Source: Sphingobacterium olei
GTDB lineage: Bacteria; Bacteroidota; Bacteroidia; Sphingobacteriales; Sphingobacteriaceae
Length of the DNA stretch: 64,000 nt
Direction of reading: 5' to 3'
Assembly (NCBI RefSeq): GCF_005048855.1
Contig: NZ_SUME01000006.1
Coordinates: 1-64,000 of the forward strand
Positions within the stretch are counted from its first letter, which is position 1. The number at the start of each line of letters is the position of its first letter. The notes under the pieces are model-generated. The model saw nothing but the letters and a program-made list of their open reading frames with translations. It searched no databases and was not told the DNA's origin. The translations under genes were made by a program, and so were the position numbers. Shown in pieces: positions 50,201-57,793 of this stretch.

Positions 50201-50844
50201 TCCAGCGCACTGATTTCGGACTCCAAGACGATATGTATGCCGTCTGATAAGTGTGTTGCACTAACCATTATTTCCTGTGATAGATAGCCAATAGATGAAA
50301 TCTGTAAGATACTTCCTATATTAACTGATGCAAGTTGGAATGAGCCGTTTTGATCCGAAATGATCACTTTATTGGTGTTTCCGGCGATCTTAACCGTTAC
50401 ACCGGCCAGCCTTTTTCCATGATTATCAGATATGGCACCTCGAAGTGTTGCCTGTCCCGTCGCAGGTGTTTTTAACTCCTTAGATAATATGATAAGATAA
50501 TCATTGCGCAATTCGAAATTTAGATCGGTATTAATTAGCAGATCGGTAAGGATATCTTTCACTGGCGTATCGTTAGCATGTACAGCAAAGGGTTTGGTTA
50601 TGCCGGTCAGTAACGCTTCACCATATACAAAACGGTATTTCGTTTGGTTTTCAATTTCCTTCAGTATCTTGCCTAGTTTGGCCGATCGCACATTTAACGT
50701 GGCCCGTTCATTTTGCGCCCAAGTACTACCTATTGCAGTTACATGCAACAAGACAGTCAGAATAAAGGTCAGTTTCACTAGAATAAGTGTTTTAAAAAGT
50801 CTCGGGCAATAAAATCCCGTAACGCATATTGCGTTTTTTTTCAT
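47290..50844 (-). CDS. SusC-type TonB-dependent receptor with STN signalling domain
   Basis: An 1184-residue outer-membrane receptor. After the signal peptide (about residue 43, GSTWAQ) comes an STN domain (about 48-115; LNVRSAKLGKILKEIENQTKY), then a carboxypeptidase-like domain (about 130-215), a plug (ETVVIGYGSAKRKDLTGSIA, PLYIIDGVPV, SIDILKDASATAIYGSKAAN) and a large barrel. The STN domain contacts FecR and lets ligand binding trigger the sigma factor, matching the FecR and ECF genes upstream. The leader between fecR and this gene contains a hairpin (50928-50955). Confidence 0.9.
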   Translation of the reverse strand: MKKNAICVTGFYCPRLFKTLILVKLTFILTVLLHVTAIGSTWAQNERATLNVRSAKLGKILKEIENQTKYRFVYGEALLTGITKPFAVHANDTPVKDILTDLLINTDLNFELRNDYLIILSKELKTPATGQATLRGAISDNHGKRLAGVTVKIAGNTNKVIISDQNGSFQLASVNIGSILQISSIGYLSQEIMVSATHLSDGIHIVLESEISALEETVVIGYGSAKRKDLTGSIASINPDEIRDVPFMSIDAAMVGKAPGVQITKSDGSPGGAVRIRIRGGASLIGSNDPLYIIDGVPVLVENKYVGVTDMTNPVENYGGENARNSSISGSFSRGLNNLAGLNIDDIESIDILKDASATAIYGSKAANGVVIINTKKGKKDQKPILEANYYSGFSRPLREKVLNASQYKEIMLEAATTRVTEDIRLGRTPNALANALVNNPMLLGDGTVDTDWLSLVLRRGHTQNGNLSVRGGGSASRHYSSLAYTKQEGALRGTDFSRIAGKLSLDNDISSKLKVVTNLDYGFTTNNITNGVYSNAMMAPPIFTPYNADGTFVNFDQQFAAATPVGGGSDFGIQNPLAMASAINNGKNSSLLGSLSLEYDILNDLKFRSTASVNYGNYRQRNYIPSYLEIANPNSQGGQSSQGGVGSQSNSTTVNSFFENTLTWDKEINENHRLNLLGGTSWEKYATEFFSAEGRGYPNDDFLNNLSSAIVPAQVQGANPSGEYALLSFYMRANYAFKDRYLFTFTGRNDISSKFPKGKQATYFPSGALAWRLSEENFLKGVSWMDDLKLRVSAGYTGSQSIGNYLFLSLYSPVAYAGASAFTPTQLGNRDIKWERTLQKDLGLDFSFFKTRLRGTLGYYEKNTSGLLLNMTPPPSYAFSSVIMNVASIANRGLEFDVRGDIIRNKTFNWNLAFNISRNISKVTSIQGGDFSNPNNRNALNLGTSIVREGEELGLLYGRVATQIAQSSEEATQFLNDVYFAQLFNPFFNAGDMMYEKSLLTSSGGVDYYQYKYDVIGNINPDFYGGITNIFSYKNIHLNTLFTYSYGNDILFQTDVRDRGINNLTNKGERILGRWTPTNPNSERERLIFGQSAFLNNNSVYDASYLKLKSLTVGYDLPKITSDKLGVRYASFYVSATNLFVITNYPGLDPEISDDPRSVIGGGRDLSSYPTTRELTIGIRLGF

Positions 50845-50927
50845 AATTTTACGTGGTTAGTGTAAACAGATGATAACAGTTCCTGAGATTGTCCGGTCGC
50901 AGACTGTTATGGTTAATTAACTATTTG

Positions 50928-50955
50928 AGGAGTGTGCCTGGCATACTCCTTTTTT
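50928..50955. terminator. Hairpin between fecR and susC with T-run in the plus direction
   Basis: AGGAGTGTGC (50928-50937) pairs with GCATACTCCT (50941-50950), with one G-U pair and a 3-nt loop, followed by TTTTT on the plus strand. On the minus strand, which carries the genes, it follows an A-run and lacks a T-run, so it could stop antisense transcripts or act as an RNA processing/stability element between fecR and susC. Confidence 0.5.
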
Positions 50956-51019
50956 ATGCCAATGTATTTATAAATTTTTCTTTTTGTTACATGTGTGTAT
51001 ATGTTAGTGAAATGATTTG

Positions 51020-52081
51020 TTATTGCGATGTAATGGTGATGACACGAGCTCCTGCTTTACCGTAACGGAAGGGGATACTCGCACGAAGCATTTCCAATAC
51101 GTTCTGGAGGGATTCTTTTTCGTCAAAGGCAGCGGTGTACTTACGCGATTTGATCTCATCGTTTAGAAAGACGATTTTTATATCATACCATCGTTCGAGT
51201 GTTTTGCTAATAGAAGAGAGTGGTTCGTTGACAAATACCAGTTTCTGCTCGGTCCAGGAGGTTTCTGCAAGTCGTTGTTCTGCATCGTATTGCGTTACAG
51301 ATTCCAAGGTATACTCTGGCATGGATATATTCTGCGGGTCACTGTTCGATATCTCAAGTTGTTTGTTTTCTGCAGCAGCCACTACTTTTTCAAGTGGTTT
51401 GAGGCGAATAGGGCTTTCTTCTGTATTTTTCAACAGCACCTCGGCACTTCCTTCAATAAGTGATGCCGACGTAATATCTTCATTCGGATATGCCCTGATA
51501 TTTAACGTCGTACCGAGTACACGTACGTCAAGGGTGTTTGTGATTATCGTAAACGGAAGATCAGGGTTTTTGGCCACCTCTAGATAGGCCTCGCCTACGA
51601 GTTTGATGCTGCGGTTGGTATTTCCAAATCCCCGAGCCACCTCCAATCGACTATCGGCATTCAGCTTTACCCGAGTACCATCTGCTAGCAAGATACTTTT
51701 TCGTTCCGACGGTTGTGTAACATATTGTAATTCTACTATCGAGCCTTTAGGATGAATAATATAAAACCAGATGGACGCTGCAGCAACGAGGAAGAGGGCA
51801 ATACTGGCCGCTACATAATAATATCGTCTGTTTCCTAGGCCAGTTGTCCGCGCAGGTAACTGTTGTCTTAATTTATCAAAATTTTCTTCTGTATCCACAT
51901 TGGCTAAGGCTTCATAAAGTTCTAAGAGTTCTTGTTTGCTTTTTTCGATGAGTTCGCGCTTTTCGGGATGTTCTTCAGTGTATTTTTTCCACTTCAAGAC
52001 GTCTTCTTCCGAATGTTGTAAAAAACAGCGGCAAAAGGACTCATCCATTAAAAAATCTGATGTAGATCGATACACTTTCAT
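51020..52081 (-). CDS. FecR-family anti-sigma regulator
   Basis: A 353-residue inner-membrane protein. A cytosolic N-terminal region (about 1-85) faces the sigma factor. One membrane helix (about 88-110, YYYVAASIALFLVAAASIWF) leads to the periplasmic FecR domain (LADGTRVKLNADSRLEVARG) and a C-terminal DUF4974-type segment (LVFVNEPLSSISKTLERWYD), which contacts the STN domain of SusC. It relays the receptor state to the ECF sigma factor encoded 71 bp upstream. Confidence 0.9.
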   Translation of the reverse strand: MKVYRSTSDFLMDESFCRCFLQHSEEDVLKWKKYTEEHPEKRELIEKSKQELLELYEALANVDTEENFDKLRQQLPARTTGLGNRRYYYVAASIALFLVAAASIWFYIIHPKGSIVELQYVTQPSERKSILLADGTRVKLNADSRLEVARGFGNTNRSIKLVGEAYLEVAKNPDLPFTIITNTLDVRVLGTTLNIRAYPNEDITSASLIEGSAEVLLKNTEESPIRLKPLEKVVAAAENKQLEISNSDPQNISMPEYTLESVTQYDAEQRLAETSWTEQKLVFVNEPLSSISKTLERWYDIKIVFLNDEIKSRKYTAAFDEKESLQNVLEMLRASIPFRYGKAGARVITITSQ

Positions 52082-52152
52082 GATGAAAAATTAGTCTTTT
52101 AATAATATAGAGACAAGTCGTTTGTTTTTTTACCAGTTTTTTTTATTTTTTT

Positions 52153-52752
52153 TCAAAAAAAAGCTATTATCGATAGAATGTGCTTCAAATTTTGTAAACG
52201 CGTGTTCGCTTTTAGGGAGTTAATAGCGGTGTGAATTTGGTTATATACGGCGCGTTTAGTCAACTGTGTTTTTGCGGCGATCTCATCGTAACTGAGACCC
52301 TCATAATATCGTAGCGCGATGAGCTCCCGCTGACGTTTGGGAAGTTTTAAGATAGCATTTTTTAAAGTCTTAATACGGATATTTTCCTCTTGCCGGAGAA
52401 TGAAGGAGACTTCGTCTGATTCGTAAAAATCATTTCCTTCTTGGGTGCTGGATGAGCCTTCGAAATCCTTATGTTTTTTGAGGTCTCTTTCTAAACGGCG
52501 CTGGTAGCTTCTGAAAATATAGTTTCCGACATGTTTTGCAGCGGATAACGAATCTCGTTTTTCCCACAGGTACAGAAACGTATTATTGATGCTGTCTTTT
52601 AGTAGTTCACGATCGGTTGTGTAACGTAATCCATAATGGAGAAGATGCTTGTGATAGGACATGTATAGGGTTTGCAATGCAGATTCATCTCCTCTTCTTA
52701 AGGATTCCCATTGCTCATTTTCCTGAATCGCACGATCACTATTTATTTGCAT
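52153..52752 (-). CDS. ECF-type RNA polymerase sigma factor
   Basis: A 199-residue sigma factor. The ATG at 52752 (MQINSDRAIQENEQ) is preferred; a GTG at 52761 would add three residues. Region 2 (LYMSYHKHLLHYGLRYTTDR, then DSINNTFLYLWE) and region 4 (LPKRQRELIALRYYEGLSYD, then AVYNQIHTAI) are present. It heads the sigma-FecR-SusC-SusD-TlpA series and probably directs polymerase to the SusC promoter when FecR releases it. A TACATTTG -7 box lies directly upstream. Confidence 0.9.
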   Translation of the reverse strand: MQINSDRAIQENEQWESLRRGDESALQTLYMSYHKHLLHYGLRYTTDRELLKDSINNTFLYLWEKRDSLSAAKHVGNYIFRSYQRRLERDLKKHKDFEGSSSTQEGNDFYESDEVSFILRQEENIRIKTLKNAILKLPKRQRELIALRYYEGLSYDEIAAKTQLTKRAVYNQIHTAINSLKANTRLQNLKHILSIIAFF

Positions 52753-52760
52753 ATCCGTCA

Positions 52761-52768
52761 CAAATGTA
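52761..52768 (-). promoter_or_regulatory. -7 box of the ECF sigma gene
   Basis: TACATTTG on the minus strand fits TAnnTTTG. The predicted start site would be only a few bases before the ATG at 52752, suggesting a very short or absent leader. Confidence 0.45.
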
Positions 52769-52792
52769 ATATTTCTTAGGATGTAAAAAAAG

Positions 52793-53548
52793 TTACAGCA
52801 CTAAGCGTAGACCATCATTTGCTCGTGGTAATGCGACTGCGTTCATATGTGCTATCATTTCTTCATCAAAGTGGGTGAGCAGAATTTTTTTTGCGCTAAA
52901 GCGATCGATATGTTTCGATAATTCCAGATAATTGAGATGGCCATCTACTTCCGTATCGTAGAAACAGCATTCGCAGATAAATAAATCGGTGTCTGCGGCG
53001 ATATCGACTAAGCGCTCCGTCCAGCTCGTATCGCCCGAGTAGCCAATGATCTTATCCGCTGTGCGGATCCGGATGCCATGAGGTTGGCTTTCGGGTTTGT
53101 GTGAAACGGGTATGGGTATGACGCTCAGATGGGGCAGCGAAATTTCTTCTTCAGCCTGATAGGAAACAAACGCCAAGTTTAGCTTGTCCAAAACAACGGT
53201 TCCCGGGTAGAGTAACTCAAATAGCTGTTGGATTTTTTCTTCGCATCCCGGAGGGCTTATGATGGTGAGCGGCTTTTCTCTTTTTTCTTTTGCTGCATCG
53301 AGCAGCAAATAGGGCAGGCCGCCGTAATGGTCTCCATGAAAATGGGAAATGATGATGGTATCGACTTCGGATAAGGGGAGTCCATTTTTTTTAAGTCCCG
53401 CCAGTGTGCCCGTTCCACAGTCGATCAGGAAGGCACCAGATGGCGATTGGACATGAAAACAGGTTTGGGCATTACCACCACTGGAAAAGGCATCACCACA
53501 GCCGATCACGGTGAGCATATGTGTATTGGAGTTTTCTTGATGTTGCAT
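52793..53548 (-). CDS. MBL-fold metallohydrolase (RNase Z/PhnP-like)
   Basis: A 251-residue cytosolic metallo-beta-lactamase-fold protein. Metal motifs are HFHGDH (SHFHGDHYGGLP, about residues 69-80), an Asp in GYSGDTSW, and late His residues in LTHFDEE. The beginning TVIGCGDAFSSGG-x-x-Q-T-C resembles RNase Z/ElaC and PhnP. A start at 53518 is equally possible. It may hydrolyse a phosphodiester; the substrate is unknown. It is on the same strand as the sigma gene but 31 bp upstream, and has no clear link to it. Confidence 0.8.
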   Translation of the reverse strand: MQHQENSNTHMLTVIGCGDAFSSGGNAQTCFHVQSPSGAFLIDCGTGTLAGLKKNGLPLSEVDTIIISHFHGDHYGGLPYLLLDAAKEKREKPLTIISPPGCEEKIQQLFELLYPGTVVLDKLNLAFVSYQAEEEISLPHLSVIPIPVSHKPESQPHGIRIRTADKIIGYSGDTSWTERLVDIAADTDLFICECCFYDTEVDGHLNYLELSKHIDRFSAKKILLTHFDEEMIAHMNAVALPRANDGLRLVL

Positions 53549-53856
53549 TCGAATGATTTTGTTTCAGGAATTAACGATAGTCGTTAGATTGACTACTGTC
53601 CTTCGTTAGCGTCGTACTGACGCCTCTTCATCAAAACATCCTACAACGACGATTGTTTGTCAATATGCTTAAACAAGCATCTGCGATGCTATTTTTTAGA
53701 ACGCTTAGCTGAGTGATGCGCGAAAGCAACAACATTCTTCTGCACTTAGTTTAAATTGGTGGATTTTTTGTATATTCGATAATAAACTATAGCGGGAGCA
53801 AGTTTGTCGATAAATGAAAATTTCTTTGTACAATAGTGATTTAAACAAGTAGTAAT
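53549..53856. other. Intergenic region between divergent MBL and hydrolase genes
   Basis: This 308-bp region holds the promoters of both genes. TTTG at about 53803 and TTTCTTTG about 20 bp later are weak candidates for the plus direction. Short CGTTAG repeats occur at 53571-53610. I see no gene or strong structure. Confidence 0.5.
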
Positions 53857-54762
53857 ATGAGAAAAAATGCTTTTATGTGTTTATTCCTTTTTCTGTTGGC
53901 GACAGGCGATACCTTATTTGCTCAAGAGACATCCGCAGACAAGCTTGTGTCAAGGGTAATAGAGGACGGCGGATCGGGAGCTTACAGTGCTATGATGCTA
54001 GCGGATTCCTCCTTACCTACCCATACCGTTTTCCGGCCTCAAGATCTCACGTCTTTCGATCAAGATCACAAGCTTCCTATTATTGCTTGGGGAAATGGGG
54101 CCTGTGCCAACTCGCCCTGGGAGCATGTTAATTTTTTATCTGAAGTTTCATCCCATGGATTCTTAATCGTGGCGATCGGCCTAATGCCGGAAGAAGGACA
54201 GAAAGGAGATGGAAAATCAACATCCAAGCAGTTAACAGATGGTATAGATTGGGCTATCGCGCAGAATAAGGATCCAAAAAGTCCGTATCACAATAGACTT
54301 GATGTTTCAAAAATAGCGGTGAGTGGGATGTCGTGCGGTGGTTTACAGGCGCTTGAAGTGGCTTCCGATCCAAGAGTAAGCACGGTAGTGATATGCAATA
54401 GCGGTATTTTAGATATTCCGGGCAACGGCCGGAGTGCAATGCCGAATTTAAAAAAGGAAAACCTTAACAAAATCCATACGCCAACACTTTATATGTTAGG
54501 AGGAGAGAAGGATATTGCTTACGCGAATGGAATGGACGATTATAAACGTATTAATCATGTCCCCATTTTTATGGCAAATATGGATGTGGGACACGGAGGG
54601 ACCTTTAGCCAGCCACATGGTGGGGAATTTGCCAACGTGGCCACGGCCTGGTACAAATGGCAACTGAAGGGAGATTCGGAAGCTGGTAGAATGTTTTCGG
54701 GTGATAAGCCTTTGCTTTCGAAGAATGCGCACTGGCGTATGGAGAAGAAAAATATGCCATAG
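53857..54762 (+). CDS. Secreted alpha/beta hydrolase (dienelactone/cutinase-like)
   Basis: A 301-residue exported enzyme (signal peptide to about residue 22, LFAQE). The nucleophile elbow is VSGMSCGGLQ (Ser in G-x-S-x-G), with acid candidate Asp in LGGEKDIAYA and catalytic His in MDVGHGGTF. The early segment IIAWGNGACANSPW provides an oxyanion-hole type loop. The layout matches cutinase- or PETase-like secreted hydrolases, so an ester or polyester substrate is possible but not shown. It is followed by another alpha/beta hydrolase 46 bp downstream. Confidence 0.8.
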   Translation: MRKNAFMCLFLFLLATGDTLFAQETSADKLVSRVIEDGGSGAYSAMMLADSSLPTHTVFRPQDLTSFDQDHKLPIIAWGNGACANSPWEHVNFLSEVSSHGFLIVAIGLMPEEGQKGDGKSTSKQLTDGIDWAIAQNKDPKSPYHNRLDVSKIAVSGMSCGGLQALEVASDPRVSTVVICNSGILDIPGNGRSAMPNLKKENLNKIHTPTLYMLGGEKDIAYANGMDDYKRINHVPIFMANMDVGHGGTFSQPHGGEFANVATAWYKWQLKGDSEAGRMFSGDKPLLSKNAHWRMEKKNMP

Positions 54763-54808
54763 TTTTAACGGTAGACACCATTATCTTTAATAACAAATCT
54801 CATCCACT

Positions 54809-55759
54809 ATGAATTTTTTTCCAATTATTGCTCTTCTCGTGTTGTTACCATCATGGTTATTTGCCCAACAGCCAAGTATTCCTGAAGGCTGGTCGGATGG
54901 CTACGCGTATGCTAATGGTATCCGGATTCACTATTACCGTGCTGCCCCCCAGCCAGATAAACCTGTACTGGTAATGGTTCATGGGGTTACCGACAATGGA
55001 CTGTGTTGGACCACGCTTGCATTGAACCTTCAGGGGATGTACGATATTTACATGCTCGACGCACGTGGGCACGGCTTGTCTGATCCCTTTACGCCTAGCG
55101 ATAACGGAGAGACGTTGATCAAGGATGTGGTCGCATTTGTAGGCGCTATGGAATTTCATAACCCTATTTTAATGGGACATTCTATGGGTGCAGCTACAGT
55201 AATGCGGCTAGGAGCTGATTATCCGGATATAGCCCGTGCGATTATCATGCTGGATCCCTTGCTGGGACGAATCGGAGGTCAAGACCGGCCTGCCCGGAAT
55301 AACAGCAACCCCGACACGGATGTCTCGTCCAAATCTGCGACAGCTAAACCCAAGATTGCAGTTAACATGTTTGGCAGTCCGCAGATACTTGTGACACAAA
55401 ACAATTATAGTTTCGAAGATCTGATCGCCTTGGGCCGTAGGCAAAACCCGCTATGGGGAGAGATGGACATTGCATACTGGGCGCTTTCGAAGAAGCAATA
55501 TCATGGCCCTTATACTAGCCAGGCTGCCCAAGCGATGACCGCGACGATGAATATTGGTAATGCGCTGTCTAGAATAGAGGTTCCGGCTATTATTCTGAAA
55601 GCAGACGCTTCTGCCGAAGTTCGTGAAAAAAACGAAGATGCTGCGGCAGCTATGCCGAAGGGTAAGCTTGTTCATATCGATGGGGGTGGGCATAACCTGC
55701 ATCACGATAAATTGGAACGAACTACAGAGGTCATCGAAGAATTTTTATCGACGCTGTAG
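54809..55759 (+). CDS. Secreted alpha/beta hydrolase
   Basis: A 316-residue exported hydrolase (signal peptide to about residue 20, LFAQQ). The canonical motifs are HGVTDNG (oxyanion hole), GHSMGA (nucleophile Ser), an Asp after the AIILKAD strand, and His in DGGGHNLHHDK. It resembles lipase/epoxide-hydrolase-like or haloperoxidase-type enzymes. It shares an operon-like spacing with the preceding hydrolase. Substrate unknown. Confidence 0.85.
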   Translation: MNFFPIIALLVLLPSWLFAQQPSIPEGWSDGYAYANGIRIHYYRAAPQPDKPVLVMVHGVTDNGLCWTTLALNLQGMYDIYMLDARGHGLSDPFTPSDNGETLIKDVVAFVGAMEFHNPILMGHSMGAATVMRLGADYPDIARAIIMLDPLLGRIGGQDRPARNNSNPDTDVSSKSATAKPKIAVNMFGSPQILVTQNNYSFEDLIALGRRQNPLWGEMDIAYWALSKKQYHGPYTSQAAQAMTATMNIGNALSRIEVPAIILKADASAEVREKNEDAAAAMPKGKLVHIDGGGHNLHHDKLERTTEVIEEFLSTL

Positions 55760-55847
55760 AGGTTAGCTTTACTGCCTCTTGGTCATCTTTCTGAATTAAC
55801 TGTAGGTGTAAGTGCTTTTACTTATCTTTATTTCAATTAATAATAAA

Positions 55848-55891
55848 TCTTTCGGATGATACAAAAGATCTCTTTTGTATCATCCGAAAGA
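55848..55891. terminator. Bidirectional terminator with perfect 21-bp arms
   Basis: Arms 55848-55868 (starting TCTTTCGGATG) and 55871-55891 are perfectly complementary with a 2-nt spacer, so the effective loop is about 4 nt. The element lies between the converging alpha/beta hydrolase and CstA genes. Confidence 0.85.
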
Positions 55892-55908
55892 TGATTTAAG
55901 TTTGTGAA

Positions 55909-57753
55909 TTACCGTTCGACAAGTTCTTTAACCTCTTCCCCGTACATATCGATGTGTAGTGTTTTGGTTTTAAGCAGCCCGTACCACTTCCGAAATGCGC
56001 CAACGAATACGATCAGCATAAGTAACATAGCAACGATAGCCAATGACGCCAACAGGTATTGCTGATTGGGCAAGTACATGTCTTTCACTTGGATATAGCC
56101 CGCCCAAAAGGTGATGATGGCCATAAAAACGCCGGGGATTGCTGAAAATAGGGCGTACTTTCCTCTGTTCATCCGTATAAGCATCGTGGTACACACAATG
56201 AGGCCGCATGCGGCTAAGAGCTGGTTGCTGATGCCGAAAAGTGGCCATATGCTGCTCACGTTGCCAGTATAGACGAGATAGCCCCATGAAAAGGTGAATA
56301 AGGCGCTACTGATTAATATGCCGGGAATCCAATTTTTGTTTTTAAACTGTGGTATAACGCCAGCTAGCATTTCTTGCAGGAAAAACCTTCCTACGCGTGT
56401 ACCAGCGTCTATGGCCGTCAAGATGAAGACGGCTTCAAACATAATGGCGAAATTATACCAATAGGCCATCAGGTCATCCATAAATGGTATATTGTCAAAT
56501 ATATGAGCCATACCTACCGCAAGGGACACTGCACCACCGGTACGTCCATGAAGGTCGATCCCGATCTTTTCTATAAAATGTGGGAGATCCACTGCATGCA
56601 GGTCGGGATGCGCCGCTAAGAAGTCAGCATAACTATGGGTAGGTGTATTGATGGCAAAATAGTCTCCGGGCATCAGGGTGCAGGCGGCAATAAGTGCCAT
56701 TAGCGCAACAAAACCTTCGACAAGCATCGCTCCGTAACCGACAAAAAGGATCTCTTTTTCTTTAGCTAACATTTTTGGTGTGGTGCCGGTAGCGATAACG
56801 GCATGGAATCCTGAAATGGCTCCACAGGCAATGACAATAAAGATAAAGGGTAGAACTGGACCTCCAATAACGGGACCGCCACCATGGATAAAGGAGGTTA
56901 GCGCAGGCATTTCCAATGTGGGATGTACAAATAGAATACCTACAGCCAGCATTAATATGGTGCCTATTTTCAGGTAAGTGGAAAGGTAATCTCGCGGTAC
57001 CAACAGCAGCCAGATCGGTAATACAGAGGCTACAAATCCATAAACGGCAATAGCGATAGATATTGTATGCACATCCCAGTGGAATAGGTTGTTGATGTGT
57101 TCGTAGCTCATCAGATCATGCCCGGCAAAGATCCCGATCAACAATAGCACACCACCGAGAATACTGGCAAAGGTGATGCTGTTTTGCCGATATCGCATGA
57201 TCAATCCCATGATTATTGCAATGGGCATGGTGATAATGACGGTAAACAGTGACCAGGAGGCTTCATGCATGGCACTAATGCAGGCAAGCGATAATCCAGC
57301 CAGCGTAAGTATCAAGATAAAAAGCACGGCAACACCGGCGATGGTACCCGTTGCTGGGCCTATCTCTTTGGACGCAATCGAGGCCAAGCTTTCACCTTTG
57401 TGCCTAACGGAGGCAAACAGCACGACCATATCGTGTACTCCACCCCCAAGTACGCAACCGATCAAAATCCATATGGCGCCAGGTAAATAACCGAACTGGG
57501 CAGCTAAAACAGGACCTACCAACGGTCCGGCTGCGGCTATGGCAGCAAAATGATGACCAAACAACACGTGCTTATTCGTTTTGACATAATCGTGTCCATC
57601 GGCAAACTCCACCGCAGGTGTTATGTTCTTGTCATTGAGACGAAGAACTTTGCTGGCGATGAATATACCGTAGAATCGATAGGCTATCGCAAATAGGAGT
57701 AGCGCAACAAAGACCAGCGTTAAGGCATTGATGCCATTGAGAAATTCCATCAT
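55909..57753 (-). CDS. cstA: Carbon starvation protein CstA family transporter
   Basis: A 614-residue inner-membrane protein with about 15 hydrophobic segments. CstA signatures are present: HVLFGHHFAAIAAAGPLVGP, GGVHDMVVLFASVRH, GFHAVIATGTTPKM and FLQEMLAGVIPQF. The family moves peptides or pyruvate under nutrient limitation. It is last in the minus-strand carbohydrate cluster, 40 bp after the FAD oxidoreductase. A second ATG three bases downstream is possible as start. Confidence 0.9.
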   Translation of the reverse strand: MMEFLNGINALTLVFVALLLFAIAYRFYGIFIASKVLRLNDKNITPAVEFADGHDYVKTNKHVLFGHHFAAIAAAGPLVGPVLAAQFGYLPGAIWILIGCVLGGGVHDMVVLFASVRHKGESLASIASKEIGPATGTIAGVAVLFILILTLAGLSLACISAMHEASWSLFTVIITMPIAIIMGLIMRYRQNSITFASILGGVLLLIGIFAGHDLMSYEHINNLFHWDVHTISIAIAVYGFVASVLPIWLLLVPRDYLSTYLKIGTILMLAVGILFVHPTLEMPALTSFIHGGGPVIGGPVLPFIFIVIACGAISGFHAVIATGTTPKMLAKEKEILFVGYGAMLVEGFVALMALIAACTLMPGDYFAINTPTHSYADFLAAHPDLHAVDLPHFIEKIGIDLHGRTGGAVSLAVGMAHIFDNIPFMDDLMAYWYNFAIMFEAVFILTAIDAGTRVGRFFLQEMLAGVIPQFKNKNWIPGILISSALFTFSWGYLVYTGNVSSIWPLFGISNQLLAACGLIVCTTMLIRMNRGKYALFSAIPGVFMAIITFWAGYIQVKDMYLPNQQYLLASLAIVAMLLMLIVFVGAFRKWYGLLKTKTLHIDMYGEEVKELVER

Positions 57754-57793
57754 ATTGTGTCTTTAATGGTGTTAAGATACTATTTTATTAGAT

